The position numbers and the translations under genes are program-made. From Neolewinella lacunae (GTDB lineage Bacteria > Bacteroidota > Bacteroidia > Chitinophagales > Saprospiraceae), in contig NZ_JACSIT010000141.1 in NCBI RefSeq assembly GCF_014349155.1, forward strand, positions 1 to 60,585: a stretch of DNA of 60,585 nucleotides. The letters run 5' to 3'. Every line of letters starts with the position of its first letter. Positions within the stretch are counted from its first letter, which is position 1. The notes below the pieces were generated by a model. The model was not told where the DNA came from, made no database searches, and saw nothing but the letters and a program-made list of their open reading frames with translations. Of the stretch, positions 16,570-25,094 are shown in pieces.

Positions 16570-16708
16570 ACATACTTACTTGAACGGTCTCCGGGGGAAC
16601 TGGGTAGGCCTTTTGGCTTCGCTCCTGTAGGCTAAACCCAACGCCCGTACATCCCTACGGTTGCACCCAGCGGGTGCCTTCGGCTGACCGAAAAAATAGA
16701 CGGGTGGA

Positions 16709-17425
16709 CTACCCGTTCGTTACGAGCGTGCCGACGGCCTCACCGTAAATGATTTTTTTGAGGTTGTCCGGGTTGTTGATGTCGAAGACGATGACCGGGA
16801 GGTTGTTGTCGTCGCAGAGGGCAAAGGCGGCCTGATCGAGGATGCGGAGGCCTTTGATCATGGCTTCCTTGAAGGAGAGTTTTTCGTACTTCGTGGCGGT
16901 GGGGTCCTTTTCGGGGTCGGCCGTGTAGATGCCATCGACGCGGGTGCCCTTCAGGAGAACGTCGGCTTTGATTTCGTTCGCGCGCAGGGCGGCAGCAGTA
17001 TCGGTGGTGAAGTAGGGGTTGCCCGTACCGGCGCTGAAGATCACGACCCGGCCTTTTTCCAGGTGGCGTACGGCGCGGCGGCGAATGTAGGGTTCGGCAA
17101 TTTGCTGCATCTCAATGGCCGAAATCAGGCGGGTGAATACGCCGTGGGTCTCCATCATGCTCTGCAGGGCCATGCCGTTGATGACCGTGGCCAGCATCCC
17201 CATGTAATCTCCCTGGGTGCGCTCTACGCCCGACTCAGCGGCCGAAAGCCCCCGGAAGATGTTGCCACCGCCAATGACCACGGCTACTTCCACCCCCATG
17301 TCTACCAATCCCCGGATTTGTTGCGTATAGTAAACCAGCATTTGGGGGTCGATGCCGTACTGCTGGTTCCCCATCAGGGTTTCACCACTCAGCTTGAGCA
17401 TCACTCGACGGTATTTCAGGGACAT
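16709..17425 (-). CDS. pyrH: Uridylate kinase
   Basis: A 238-residue UMP kinase (amino acid kinase family) that makes UDP from UMP. The start [25 protein letters not shown] at 17425 is the family N-terminus. Further landmarks are [13 protein letters not shown] (nucleotide binding), [38 protein letters not shown] (UMP site), [17 protein letters not shown] and the C-terminal [31 protein letters not shown] promoter box lies at 17463-17470 (minus strand), which excludes the upstream in-frame Met at 17527. Confidence 0.97.
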   Translation of the reverse strand: MSLKYRRVMLKLSGETLMGNQQYGIDPQMLVYYTQQIRGLVDMGVEVAVVIGGGNIFRGLSAAESGVERTQGDYMGMLATVINGMALQSMMETHGVFTRLISAIEMQQIAEPYIRRRAVRHLEKGRVVIFSAGTGNPYFTTDTAAALRANEIKADVLLKGTRVDGIYTADPEKDPTATKYEKLSFKEAMIKGLRILDQAAFALCDDNNLPVIVFDINNPDNLKKIIYGEAVGTLVTNG

Positions 17426-17462
17426 TGGGAAGGGATTTGACGTTTGTTTTTCAGGAACGGCC

Positions 17463-17470
17463 CAAAGGTA
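17463..17470 (-). promoter_or_regulatory. pyrH promoter (TACCTTTG)
   Basis: An exact TAnnTTTG match on the minus strand, 37 bp upstream of the pyrH start. Confidence 0.55.
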
Positions 17471-17638
17471 GGCATTGGCCCGATGACCGGCGGCAAAACT
17501 GCGCCACACTGCTTCCCCGTGTTCCAACTTTCTGCGGCCAGTTTCTCCCCGTCAAGGATCTGTCTCCTGCTTTAAGCAGATACGCCAGTCCGGCGCAGCA
17601 GCGTTATAGTTAAACCCTTCGAGATCAAATTCACTGCC

Positions 17639-18190
17639 TTGCGTATCCTTTCCTCCCTCTTCGTCGCTTTTGCCGTCCTGGCCTTTTGTACGACCTGCCA
17701 GCGCAACCCGGCTGGCACGCGGCTCTTTGAAGTCATTTACCCCGTGACGGACTTTGTGATCCCCGCCGGCCAGCCCAGTTTCCAGACCCTGGTGATTGCC
17801 CAGAACCGCGTCCCCACCGGCTTCGTCGATGAAATGCTGCGAACGGGCGTTGCGGCGGGTGACATCGACCTGGTGGGCGGACTCCGGGCCCGCGTCACTT
17901 CGCTGACCAACGACGATTTCGGGGAAATTGAACGGATGGAGCTGCGGGTGTGCCCCGTAGGCCAAGCGGGAGGCTGCGACCAATTTGACCTGTTGTTCAG
18001 CGTAGACGACTTATTTCGCCGCCGGCAAGACGTGGTTAATCTCAGCCCAGGCCTGCGCAATTTCCGCGAGCTTTTCCTGGGCAGCGAAACCGTTCGGGTG
18101 GAACTGATCATCACCCCCGGCATCACCACCAGCCGTACGCTGGAGGCCCGCCTGGAATGGTCGGCCACGGCGGTGGGGGATTTGGATTAA
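17639..18190 (+). CDS. Putative lipoprotein of unknown function
   Basis: 183 residues with a TTG start (MRILSSLFVAFAVLAFCTTCQRNPAG), a signal sequence with Cys near residue 20 suggesting lipidation, then a beta-rich domain (PVTDFVIPAGQPSFQTLVIAQNRVP...). The end, VELIITPGITTSRTLEARLEWSATA, looks like a beta-sandwich edge. No family is recognised. It stands alone between pyrH (divergent) and the helicase gene (convergent). Confidence 0.65.
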   Translation: MRILSSLFVAFAVLAFCTTCQRNPAGTRLFEVIYPVTDFVIPAGQPSFQTLVIAQNRVPTGFVDEMLRTGVAAGDIDLVGGLRARVTSLTNDDFGEIERMELRVCPVGQAGGCDQFDLLFSVDDLFRRRQDVVNLSPGLRNFRELFLGSETVRVELIITPGITTSRTLEARLEWSATAVGDLD

Positions 18191-18240
18191 GTAGCTTTCA
18201 GGGTTCCTCCCCGAGGGAGGATTTAAATTTGTCTCCCCCT

Positions 18241-20790
18241 TTACTTCACCAGCGCCAGGCGCATCCGTTTGATGCGATCTTCCAGCTTTTCGCTGCTGAT
18301 CCGCTCGCGCAGGCGATCGACGATGAGGGCGAAGCTGAAGGGGGTAGCCTTGGCCGGCGTCGTAAAGAGGATCGTTTGGCCATTGATCCGCTCCAGGGCC
18401 TCCCGCAGGCGGGCTTCCTGGAGCTGGAAGGTCATGATCTCATCGTAAGCCTGGGCGAGAAGCAGGTTATCGGGCTCGTAATCGGTAAAGACATCAAAAA
18501 AGAGCTTGCTGCTGCTCTGAAGGTGTTTTTCCTTTTTGGCCTGCCCGGGGTAGCCCTGGAAGATGAGTCCGGCGATGGCGGCAATCTCCCGGAAGCGGCG
18601 GCTGGCCATCTCGGTGGCATTGATACTGGCCTGGAGATCTGCCCCCAGTCCGTGGGTATCAAAAAGGCCGGAGCCAAGGGCCTCTTCGATGGGGATGGGC
18701 TGGTCGCTGAGCAGCTCAAAGCCGTAGTCGTTGCTGGCAATGGTGAAAGTAAGGGCGGCAAACTGCGCAATGCGGTAGGCCACCAAACTGGCCAGTCCCT
18801 CGTGGATGCCCCGGCCTTCACAGGGGTACATCAGCAGGTGGTAGCCCTCCCGGTCCTGGAAGTACTCGATGAGCAACTCATCCGCCCCGGGAACGGCCGA
18901 GCGGCTGGCCTGGATGGCGCGCAGGGGTGCCAGCCTGGCCAATTCCGCATCGCGGTAGTTCTCGTGCTTGAGGTGGTCAAGCGCCTCCCGCAAGGCACCG
19001 GAAAGCTGACTGCTGAGCTGCATCTGCCCGCCGTGCCACGTGGGGACTTTCCCCTTCTTCGCATTGCTTTTCCGGACGAGCGCTTCCGTCCCTTTTACCT
19101 TGACCAACTTGAGGGAGCGGCCCGCAAACCAGAAAGTATCCCCCGTTTTCAGGCTGGAGATAAAGTATTCATCGATTGTCCCGATGAGGCCACCGCTGAT
19201 GTACTTTAGCAAGAGCGCCGTTCCGCTGACGATGGCCCCGATGCTCATGCGGTGCATCATGGCGATCCGCTTGTTGGTGACGCGGTAAAGGCCATCTTCC
19301 ACCACAACCTTGTGGTATTCGTCGTAGGCCCCCAGGCTGTTGCCCCCCGTAGTGATGAAATCCAGGCACCAGGCAAATTCGGCGTCGGTCACCGTCGCAA
19401 AGCAGAAGGTCTGACGGATCTCGGCGAGCACATCGGCGGGCCGAAAGCCATCCCCGACGGCCAGCGTGACCAGGTACTGAATCAGGACATCGAAACAGCG
19501 CAGATAAGGCATACGCGCCTCCACCTGCCCCGTGGCCACGCACTGCCGCAGGGCCGAGGCTTCCAGCAATTCGAGGCTGTGGGTAGGGACGAAATGGATG
19601 ACGGACGTTGCCCCGGGCTGGTGTCCCGAGCGGCCGGCACGTTGTAAAAAGCGGGCGACGCCCTTGGGGCTGCCGATTTGGATTACCGTTTCTACGGGCC
19701 GGAAGTCGACCCCCAGATCGAGGCTGGCCGTGCAGACGACGGCCTTGAGGCTGCCTTCGTGGAGGGCGTCTTCTACCCAGTCGCGAAGCTCCCGGCTCAA
19801 GCTGCCGTGGTGCATGGCCAGGACGCCGGCCAGGTCGGGGTCGGCCTCCAACAAGCGCTGGTACCAGATTTCGCACTGGCTGCGGGTATTGGTAAAAACA
19901 AGGGTAGGGCCGGGAGCATGCAGCAGGGGAAGGACCTGGCTGAGCATCTTGATCCCCAGGTGCCCCGCCCAGGGGAAGGTTTCGATTTTCTCGGGCAGTA
20001 CGCTTTCCAGGCGAATGGTCTTCCGGGTATCGGCGCGAATGATGACGGGCCGGGGGCCAGCCGGGGCCGTGCCGACCAGCACGTCCAGGGCCTCTTCCAG
20101 GTTGCCGATGGTGGCGGAGATGCCCCAGGAGCGAAAATCTGGGCCACGCAGGGCACGCAGGCGGCTCAAGGCCAGCTCCAGCAAGACACCGCGTTTGGTG
20201 CCCAGCAGTTCGTGCCACTCATCGGCCACCAAAACCCGCAGGCTGGCAAAGAACTCCGCATGGCCCGGGGAGGCCAGCAGCAAGTGCAGGCTCTCGGGCG
20301 TGGTGATGAGGATTTCGGGGGGCTTTTTGCGTTGTTTGCCGCGTTCGCTGGTGGAGGTATCGCCGGAGCGAATGCCTACCGTCCAGGGGATGCCCAGGTC
20401 ATCGATGGCGCGCTGGGCGGCCTGCTGGATCTCGCGGGTGAGGGCCCGGATGGGGGTCACCCAGATGGCTTGCAGCCCAGCTTTGCTGCTCCCCCTTCGG
20501 GGGGTGGGGGAGCCTTGCTCCTCCCCCTTTGGGGGTTGGGGGGCCAACCTACTCCCCCCTTTGGGGGGTTGGGGGGGAGCACCTGCGGCCGCGCCCAAAT
20601 GTTCCAACAGAATGGGCAGGAGCAAGGAATAGGTCTTACCGCTACCCGTGGGGGCGTTGACGAGGCCACTTCTGCCCGCCAGATAAGCTTCCCAGGCAGC
20701 AATTTGGAACGGAAACGGCTGCCAGCCCTGGCGGCGGAACCATTCAATACCGGGGAGGAGCAATGGAGAAAAGGCAGGCGATTCGGGCAC
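18241..20790 (-). CDS. Lhr-like, ligase-associated-type DEXH box helicase
   Basis: An 849-residue superfamily 2 helicase. Motif I is NAPTGSGKT (residues 45-53), motif Ia VTPIRALTREI (~111), motif II DEWHELLGTKRG, motif III ISATIGN, and motif VI FLQRAGRSGHQPGA. The DEWHEL box and C-terminal half match the ligase-associated DNA damage response DEXH helicase family (Lhr relatives). Family members usually sit with an ATP-dependent ligase, a metallo-exonuclease and a phosphoesterase; none is in view. Residues 66-103 (GAAAGAPPQPPKGG...) are a composite-repeat insertion between motifs I and Ia, translated in frame without stops. Whether the helicase tolerates this loop cannot be told from sequence. 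Confidence 0.9.
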   Translation of the reverse strand: MPESPAFSPLLLPGIEWFRRQGWQPFPFQIAAWEAYLAGRSGLVNAPTGSGKTYSLLLPILLEHLGAAAGAPPQPPKGGSRLAPQPPKGEEQGSPTPRRGSSKAGLQAIWVTPIRALTREIQQAAQRAIDDLGIPWTVGIRSGDTSTSERGKQRKKPPEILITTPESLHLLLASPGHAEFFASLRVLVADEWHELLGTKRGVLLELALSRLRALRGPDFRSWGISATIGNLEEALDVLVGTAPAGPRPVIIRADTRKTIRLESVLPEKIETFPWAGHLGIKMLSQVLPLLHAPGPTLVFTNTRSQCEIWYQRLLEADPDLAGVLAMHHGSLSRELRDWVEDALHEGSLKAVVCTASLDLGVDFRPVETVIQIGSPKGVARFLQRAGRSGHQPGATSVIHFVPTHSLELLEASALRQCVATGQVEARMPYLRCFDVLIQYLVTLAVGDGFRPADVLAEIRQTFCFATVTDAEFAWCLDFITTGGNSLGAYDEYHKVVVEDGLYRVTNKRIAMMHRMSIGAIVSGTALLLKYISGGLIGTIDEYFISSLKTGDTFWFAGRSLKLVKVKGTEALVRKSNAKKGKVPTWHGGQMQLSSQLSGALREALDHLKHENYRDAELARLAPLRAIQASRSAVPGADELLIEYFQDREGYHLLMYPCEGRGIHEGLASLVAYRIAQFAALTFTIASNDYGFELLSDQPIPIEEALGSGLFDTHGLGADLQASINATEMASRRFREIAAIAGLIFQGYPGQAKKEKHLQSSSKLFFDVFTDYEPDNLLLAQAYDEIMTFQLQEARLREALERINGQTILFTTPAKATPFSFALIVDRLRERISSEKLEDRIKRMRLALVK
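20489..20596 (+). repeat. Composite repeat inserted in the helicase coding sequence
   Basis: Three G-rich hairpins followed by a perfect 18-mer at 20579-20596. The last ~80 bp are nearly identical to 6604-6683. On the coding (minus) strand it reads as two PPKGG/PPKGE units plus TPRRG, adding about 38 residues. Confidence 0.9.
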
Positions 20791-20835
20791 AATGAACCGA
20801 ACGGCAGTCTGGCGAAGAAGGTTTTGGCGGCAAGC

Positions 20836-22188
20836 CTATTCGCAGCCCATATCCGCCTTGGCCACTGCGTCACTGCTGGGGAAGCAGTTGCCGGAAAGCA
20901 CCCTTTCGGGCACGTAGCGCCGCAGGTTGGGGTCGCGGAGGCCCTCGGCGAGGAAGTCCGTTAAGTCCGTCACTTCCTGCTCCGTCAGGTTCAGGGGATG
21001 GAAGTATTCGGAGATGTTGGCGGTGGGCACGTTGTCATTTTCGGGGACACCAGCGTTGAAATACTCTACGACATCCCGGAGCGACTGGTGGCTGGCCCCG
21101 TGGAAGTAGAATGGCATATCGCTGGTGTTGTACACCTGGGGCACCTTGAACTTGTAGAGGTCTTCGGGGCGGCGGGTGAAGTCGCCGCGGCCCAGATTGC
21201 GTCCGTCGTTGGGTCCGGTACGGCGGGCACCGCCCGGGAATTCGTAGAGGTCTTTGACCCCGATGGCGTGGAAGGTATTGCCGTTCAGGGCGGGCCCGTT
21301 GTGGCAGCGGAAGCAGCCGGCTTTGCCGAAGAAAAGCTGGGCGCCACGTTTTTGGTCTTCGGTCAGGGCGCTCTTATTGCCGCGCAGCCAGTCTTGCCAG
21401 GGGGCCTGGTTGGGGAGGACGGTGCGGATGTAGGCAGAAAGGGCAAAACTCATGGCTACGCGGCCGTATTTGGCTTCGCCGGCGAATTCGGGGAAGGCCC
21501 GGTCGAAAAGACGGCGGTAGCCGAGAGTATCGAGCAGGTAGGCATCGGTGCTCATGCGGTGCACCACGGTGCCTTCGATGTTCTGGGCCTCCAGGCCGTC
21601 GAGGCCGAGGTGGTTCAGTTCGGTCGTGGGGTCAAACACGCCCCAGATGTCTTCGTAGTGGGCATTATCGCCGCGGGCACCGAAGCGGCCGGCCCACATG
21701 GAGTTGGTCACATACGCCACGCCCAGCATAGAAAGCGGGCGGGCTCCCTGGGCATCGATGTTTTCCTCGGCGTAGTTGGGGTCCATGCGCCGGCCCTGCC
21801 CGGCTTCGCCGAAGCCCATGCCTCCGTCGGCAATGCCCTGGAAGGCTCCGGCGGTAAAGGCCGCATCGGCCACGTGGCAGGTAGAGCAGGAAAAAGTGCG
21901 CAGGTTCTCGGGGTTGAGGGCATCGCGGCCGAGGGCGGTTTCGTGGAAGAGGAGCTTGCCCAGCTCCACTTTCTCTGGGGTGAGGGGATTGCCAATACCC
22001 GCCGGGATGCCCGCCAGGTTGCTGCCGTCGGGGAGCATGTAATAGCTGAGGGAACCGTTCTCGCTGAGGCGGAGGAGGGTTTTTTCCAGCTCGGTATCGA
22101 GGGTAGAGACCGCCTCATCACGAACGCACGAGGCGGAAAGTACCGCCAGCACAAGCAGGGAGCAGATCCAAAGGCCAAAAGATTTCAT
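20836..22188 (-). CDS. Di-heme cytochrome c peroxidase (MauG/CcpA family)
   Basis: A 450-residue periplasmic c-type cytochrome with two heme-attachment sites, CSTCH (about residues 101-105) and CFRCH (about 292-296), the spacing of bacterial di-heme peroxidases. The N-terminus is a lipoprotein-like signal (LLVLAVLSASCVRDEA). LGRDALNPENLRTFSCSTCH and FFGKAGCFRCHNGPALNGNTFH are family hallmarks. It would reduce hydrogen peroxide, or act in MauG-like oxidation, at the outer face of the cell. A TATATTTG promoter box lies at 22267-22274 on the minus strand. Monocistronic. Confidence 0.92.
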   Translation of the reverse strand: MKSFGLWICSLLVLAVLSASCVRDEAVSTLDTELEKTLLRLSENGSLSYYMLPDGSNLAGIPAGIGNPLTPEKVELGKLLFHETALGRDALNPENLRTFSCSTCHVADAAFTAGAFQGIADGGMGFGEAGQGRRMDPNYAEENIDAQGARPLSMLGVAYVTNSMWAGRFGARGDNAHYEDIWGVFDPTTELNHLGLDGLEAQNIEGTVVHRMSTDAYLLDTLGYRRLFDRAFPEFAGEAKYGRVAMSFALSAYIRTVLPNQAPWQDWLRGNKSALTEDQKRGAQLFFGKAGCFRCHNGPALNGNTFHAIGVKDLYEFPGGARRTGPNDGRNLGRGDFTRRPEDLYKFKVPQVYNTSDMPFYFHGASHQSLRDVVEYFNAGVPENDNVPTANISEYFHPLNLTEQEVTDLTDFLAEGLRDPNLRRYVPERVLSGNCFPSSDAVAKADMGCE

Positions 22189-22266
22189 ACGGAGATTATG
22201 CTTAGATAACTGGGAAAATGAAGACTATATCGGCGGTAGATCCAACACAAAGCACAGAGCGGTGGG

Positions 22267-22274
22267 CAAATATA
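22267..22274 (-). promoter_or_regulatory. Peroxidase gene promoter (TATATTTG)
   Basis: An exact TAnnTTTG match on the minus strand, 78 bp before the start. The remaining spacer to 22509 shows no gene. Confidence 0.55.
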
Positions 22275-22509
22275 GGCAGATTTTATGCAGCGGATGGCAT
22301 TTAGTGGTCGACATATTTTGTCTTTTCACCGGCGCAATTGCGAAGGGAAAGTTTTTTGGTGGTGCGTAACGCCCGTGGAACGGAAGGAATGATCCAGCCT
22401 GCGGTACGCTAAAATGGCACCAACAACCAACAGGAAGGTGCATTTGCTGATTTCTATCTACATTTTGTTTATTATTGCATTCAACTGTGCAGGTTTTGTG
22501 TTTTTTGTG

Positions 22510-22517
22510 TACTTTTG
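22510..22517 (+). promoter_or_regulatory. dprA promoter (TACTTTTG)
   Basis: An exact TAnnTTTG match preceded by T-rich sequence. It rules out the in-frame ATG at 22475 as the dprA start. Confidence 0.55.
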
Positions 22518-22612
22518 CTCTTGCCTGCGCCCGCGCCCCACCTCTACCTGTTCCTGCCCCGCCCGATTTCCCGCTTTCCGCAGCCCATTTCATGCCCTTT
22601 AGCCTATTGACT

Positions 22613-23710
22613 ATGCATCCGGATACCTACGCCCGGGTAGCCCTGAGCCGTGCGCCCCACATCGGACCGAAATTATTCCGTGCCCTAATTGAGCATTGCG
22701 GCAGTGCCTCCGAGGTCCTTCGGGCGCGGCCGCAGGTGCTGTGTGAAGTGGACGGCATTGCCGAACGCACCGCTGCTGCGCTGGCCGACGAACGCAAAAA
22801 CCGCGAGGCCGAAGCCATCCTGGAGCACGCCGAACGCTACGGCATCGACATCATTTGCTGCCTGGATGACGACTACCCCGACCGCCTCAAGGCCCTGACT
22901 GCCGCCCCGCCCATTCTATACCATTCCGGCGCGACCGATTTCCGCAACGCCCGCTCGCTGAGCGTGGTTGGAACCCGCGACATGAGCAGCCGGGGGGCCT
23001 TGCAAATTGACCGCATTCTCGATCCCCTCGTCGAGTACCAACCCCTCATCATCAGTGGTTTGGCCTACGGAGTAGACATCTACACCCACCGCCGTTGCCT
23101 CCAGCTGGGCTTGCCCACCCTGGCGGTGATGGGCAGTGGCTTCAACCACGTTTATCCCGCCGCCCACGCCCGCACCGCCGCCCAACTGGCCGATACGGGA
23201 GGCGGCGTACTGACGGCCTACCCCTACTGGATGCAGCCCGACAAAGACCACTTCCCCGCCCGCAACCGCATCGTGGCCATGCTCTCCGACCTCACCATCG
23301 TTGTCGAGTCCGCCCGCCGCGGTGGCTCGATGATCACCGCCGGGATGGCCCACGACCTGGGGCGGAAAGTCGGTGCCTGCCCCGGCCGCGGTGGCGAACG
23401 CCTCACCGAGGGCTGCAATGAACTGATCAAAACCGGGCGCGCCCACCTGATCGAAGACGGCACCGACGTGGTCCAACTCCTGGGTTGGAAAGGCAGCGCC
23501 GCTGGCCAGCAACGGCGCCTCTTCGAAGATCTGGACGCCGACGAGCAAGACATCGTCAACCAGCTCCGCGACCGCGACAGCGTGGAAATCGATGAGCTCC
23601 ACTACCAACTCAAAGCCCCCCCGGCCAAACTCGCCGGCTGCCTCCTGATGCTGGAGATGAAAGGCGTCATCACCGCCCTGCCCGGCCACCGCTACCGCCT
23701 GAGTTGTTAA
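22613..23710 (+). CDS. dprA: DNA processing protein DprA
   Basis: A 365-residue DprA/Smf, which binds incoming single-stranded DNA and loads RecA in natural transformation. The N-terminal HhH-like region (ALSRAPHIGPKLFRALIEHCG) is followed by the Rossmann domain with SVVGTRDMSSRG, ISGLAYGVDIYTHRRCLQLG, VMGSGFNHVYPAAH, ESARRGGSMITAGMAHDLGRKVGACPGRGGERLTEGCNELI, and a C-terminal winged helix (DRDSVEIDELHYQLKAPPAKLAGCLLMLEMKGVI). The start is set at 22613 (MHPDTYARVAL); the ATG at 22592 is also possible. The gene carries a perfect 18-mer encoding RARPQVL. Confidence 0.94.
   Translation: MHPDTYARVALSRAPHIGPKLFRALIEHCGSASEVLRARPQVLCEVDGIAERTAAALADERKNREAEAILEHAERYGIDIICCLDDDYPDRLKALTAAPPILYHSGATDFRNARSLSVVGTRDMSSRGALQIDRILDPLVEYQPLIISGLAYGVDIYTHRRCLQLGLPTLAVMGSGFNHVYPAAHARTAAQLADTGGGVLTAYPYWMQPDKDHFPARNRIVAMLSDLTIVVESARRGGSMITAGMAHDLGRKVGACPGRGGERLTEGCNELIKTGRAHLIEDGTDVVQLLGWKGSAAGQQRRLFEDLDADEQDIVNQLRDRDSVEIDELHYQLKAPPAKLAGCLLMLEMKGVITALPGHRYRLSC
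22722..22739 (-). repeat. 18-mer dispersed repeat inside dprA
   Basis: A perfect reverse-complement copy (GGGCGCGGCCGCAGGTGC), read in frame as RARPQV in the N-terminal domain. Confidence 0.8.
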
Positions 23711-23774
23711 CCCTTAGCAAACAAGGCGTGCAGCTAATTTAACCTCCCCATCCGGTCCTGCTGGCCACCGCTCG

Positions 23775-23782
23775 TATCTTTG
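23775..23782 (+). promoter_or_regulatory. Promoter of alkaline phosphatase (TATCTTTG), leaderless
   Basis: Perfect TATCTTTG only 4 bp before the ATG at 23787; with the usual -7 placement the transcript would begin at or next to the start codon. Confidence 0.6.
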
Positions 23783-23786
23783 CGCC

Positions 23787-24983
23787 ATGAAAAGCTTGTC
23801 CTTCTTCCTCCTGTCATTGGTCTGCCTGGTCTTAACCGCCTGCCCGCCCGCTCCGGATGATACTTTGGCGCCCTCCGCACCAACGGCCCGGCCAGCCCCG
23901 GGTACGCCGCAAATGAGCACCACGCCAGCCAGCCCCACTGCGGAAAATACCGACGCTCCTGCCGCCCGCCGCCCCCGGAACATCATCCTCATGATTGGCG
24001 ACGGTATGGGCATAACCCAAATCACGGCGGGCATGTACAGCAACAGCAACCGGCTCAACCTGGAGCAATTCCCCGTCATCGGCCTCCACAAGTCGTACAG
24101 CTCGGATAATCTGGTGACCGACTCCGCCGCCGGCGCCACCGCCTTCAGTGCGGGAGTGAAAACCTACAACGGAGCCATCGGCGTGGGTGCAGATACCCTG
24201 CCCACCGTCACCATTCTGGAACTGGCCGAAGCCGCCGGGCTACCTACCGGCCTGGTCTCCAGCAGCTCCCTCGTTCACGCTACCCCCGCCAGCTTCGTAG
24301 CCCACAACCGCCACCGGGACAACAAGGAAGAAATTGCGGAAGATTTCGTAAAATCGGAGGTAGATCTCCTCATCGGCGGTGGCTATCGCTACTTCGACCG
24401 GCGCAGCAAAGACGAGCGCAAAATCTCCGCCGAACTGGCCCGCAAAAACTACCTCATCGACGTATTCCAGGAAAAGAACATCCAACAGATCAAGCCCGAC
24501 GTCAGCAAAAACTACCTCTACTTCACCGCCGACGGCGAGCCGCTGCCCTATGCCCAGGGCCGCGACTACCTGGTACCCGCCTCCGCCCTGGCCCCCACCT
24601 TCCTGGACGCCCGCGATACCAAAAACAAGGGCTTTTTCCTCATGATCGAAGGCGCGCAAATCGACTGGGGGGGCCACGCCAACGACAGCGAATACATCAT
24701 TTCCGAAATGCTGGAGTTCGACCGCGCCATCGGGGCCGTCCTGGCCTTCGCCCAAAAAGACGGTGAAACGCTGGTGATTGTCACCGCCGACCACGAAACC
24801 GGCGGCTACGCCATCCAGACCGGCTCCAGGCTCAACGCCATCCAGGGGGCCTTCACTTCTGACTACCACACGGCGGACATGATCCCCGTGTTTGCCTACG
24901 GCCCCGGTGCCGAAGCCTTCGGAGGCATCTACGAGAACACCGCCATTTTTACCAGAATGCGCGATTTGCTGCGCCTGAAGTAG
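23787..24983 (+). CDS. Alkaline phosphatase, lipoprotein
   Basis: A 398-residue alkaline phosphatase of the PhoA superfamily. It begins with a lipoprotein signal (SLVCLVLTACPPAPDD) and a Pro/Ala/Thr linker, then the metal-binding MIGDGMGITQ (Asp near residue 72), the nucleophile in VTDSAAGATAFSAG (Ser near 113), a second metal-site region EGAQIDWGGHAND, and TADHETGGY. It lacks the long inserts of E. coli PhoA and would release phosphate from organic esters outside the inner membrane. Likely leaderless transcript. Confidence 0.94.
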   Translation: MKSLSFFLLSLVCLVLTACPPAPDDTLAPSAPTARPAPGTPQMSTTPASPTAENTDAPAARRPRNIILMIGDGMGITQITAGMYSNSNRLNLEQFPVIGLHKSYSSDNLVTDSAAGATAFSAGVKTYNGAIGVGADTLPTVTILELAEAAGLPTGLVSSSSLVHATPASFVAHNRHRDNKEEIAEDFVKSEVDLLIGGGYRYFDRRSKDERKISAELARKNYLIDVFQEKNIQQIKPDVSKNYLYFTADGEPLPYAQGRDYLVPASALAPTFLDARDTKNKGFFLMIEGAQIDWGGHANDSEYIISEMLEFDRAIGAVLAFAQKDGETLVIVTADHETGGYAIQTGSRLNAIQGAFTSDYHTADMIPVFAYGPGAEAFGGIYENTAIFTRMRDLLRLK

Positions 24984-25050
24984 GGCCGGGACGCGTCAGC
25001 ATTTTGTAAAAAGCAAACAAAGTGGTTCGGGCAAACATTCTCTAAGTGCG

Positions 25051-25058
25051 TATCTTAC
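25051..25058 (+). promoter_or_regulatory. Possible desaturase promoter (TATCTTAC)
   Basis: Six of eight matches to TATCTTTG, 37 bp before the TTG at 25095. Confidence 0.35.
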
Positions 25059-25094
25059 CGCCGCCTTCGTTAAGACGGCTTAAACTATCAACTT

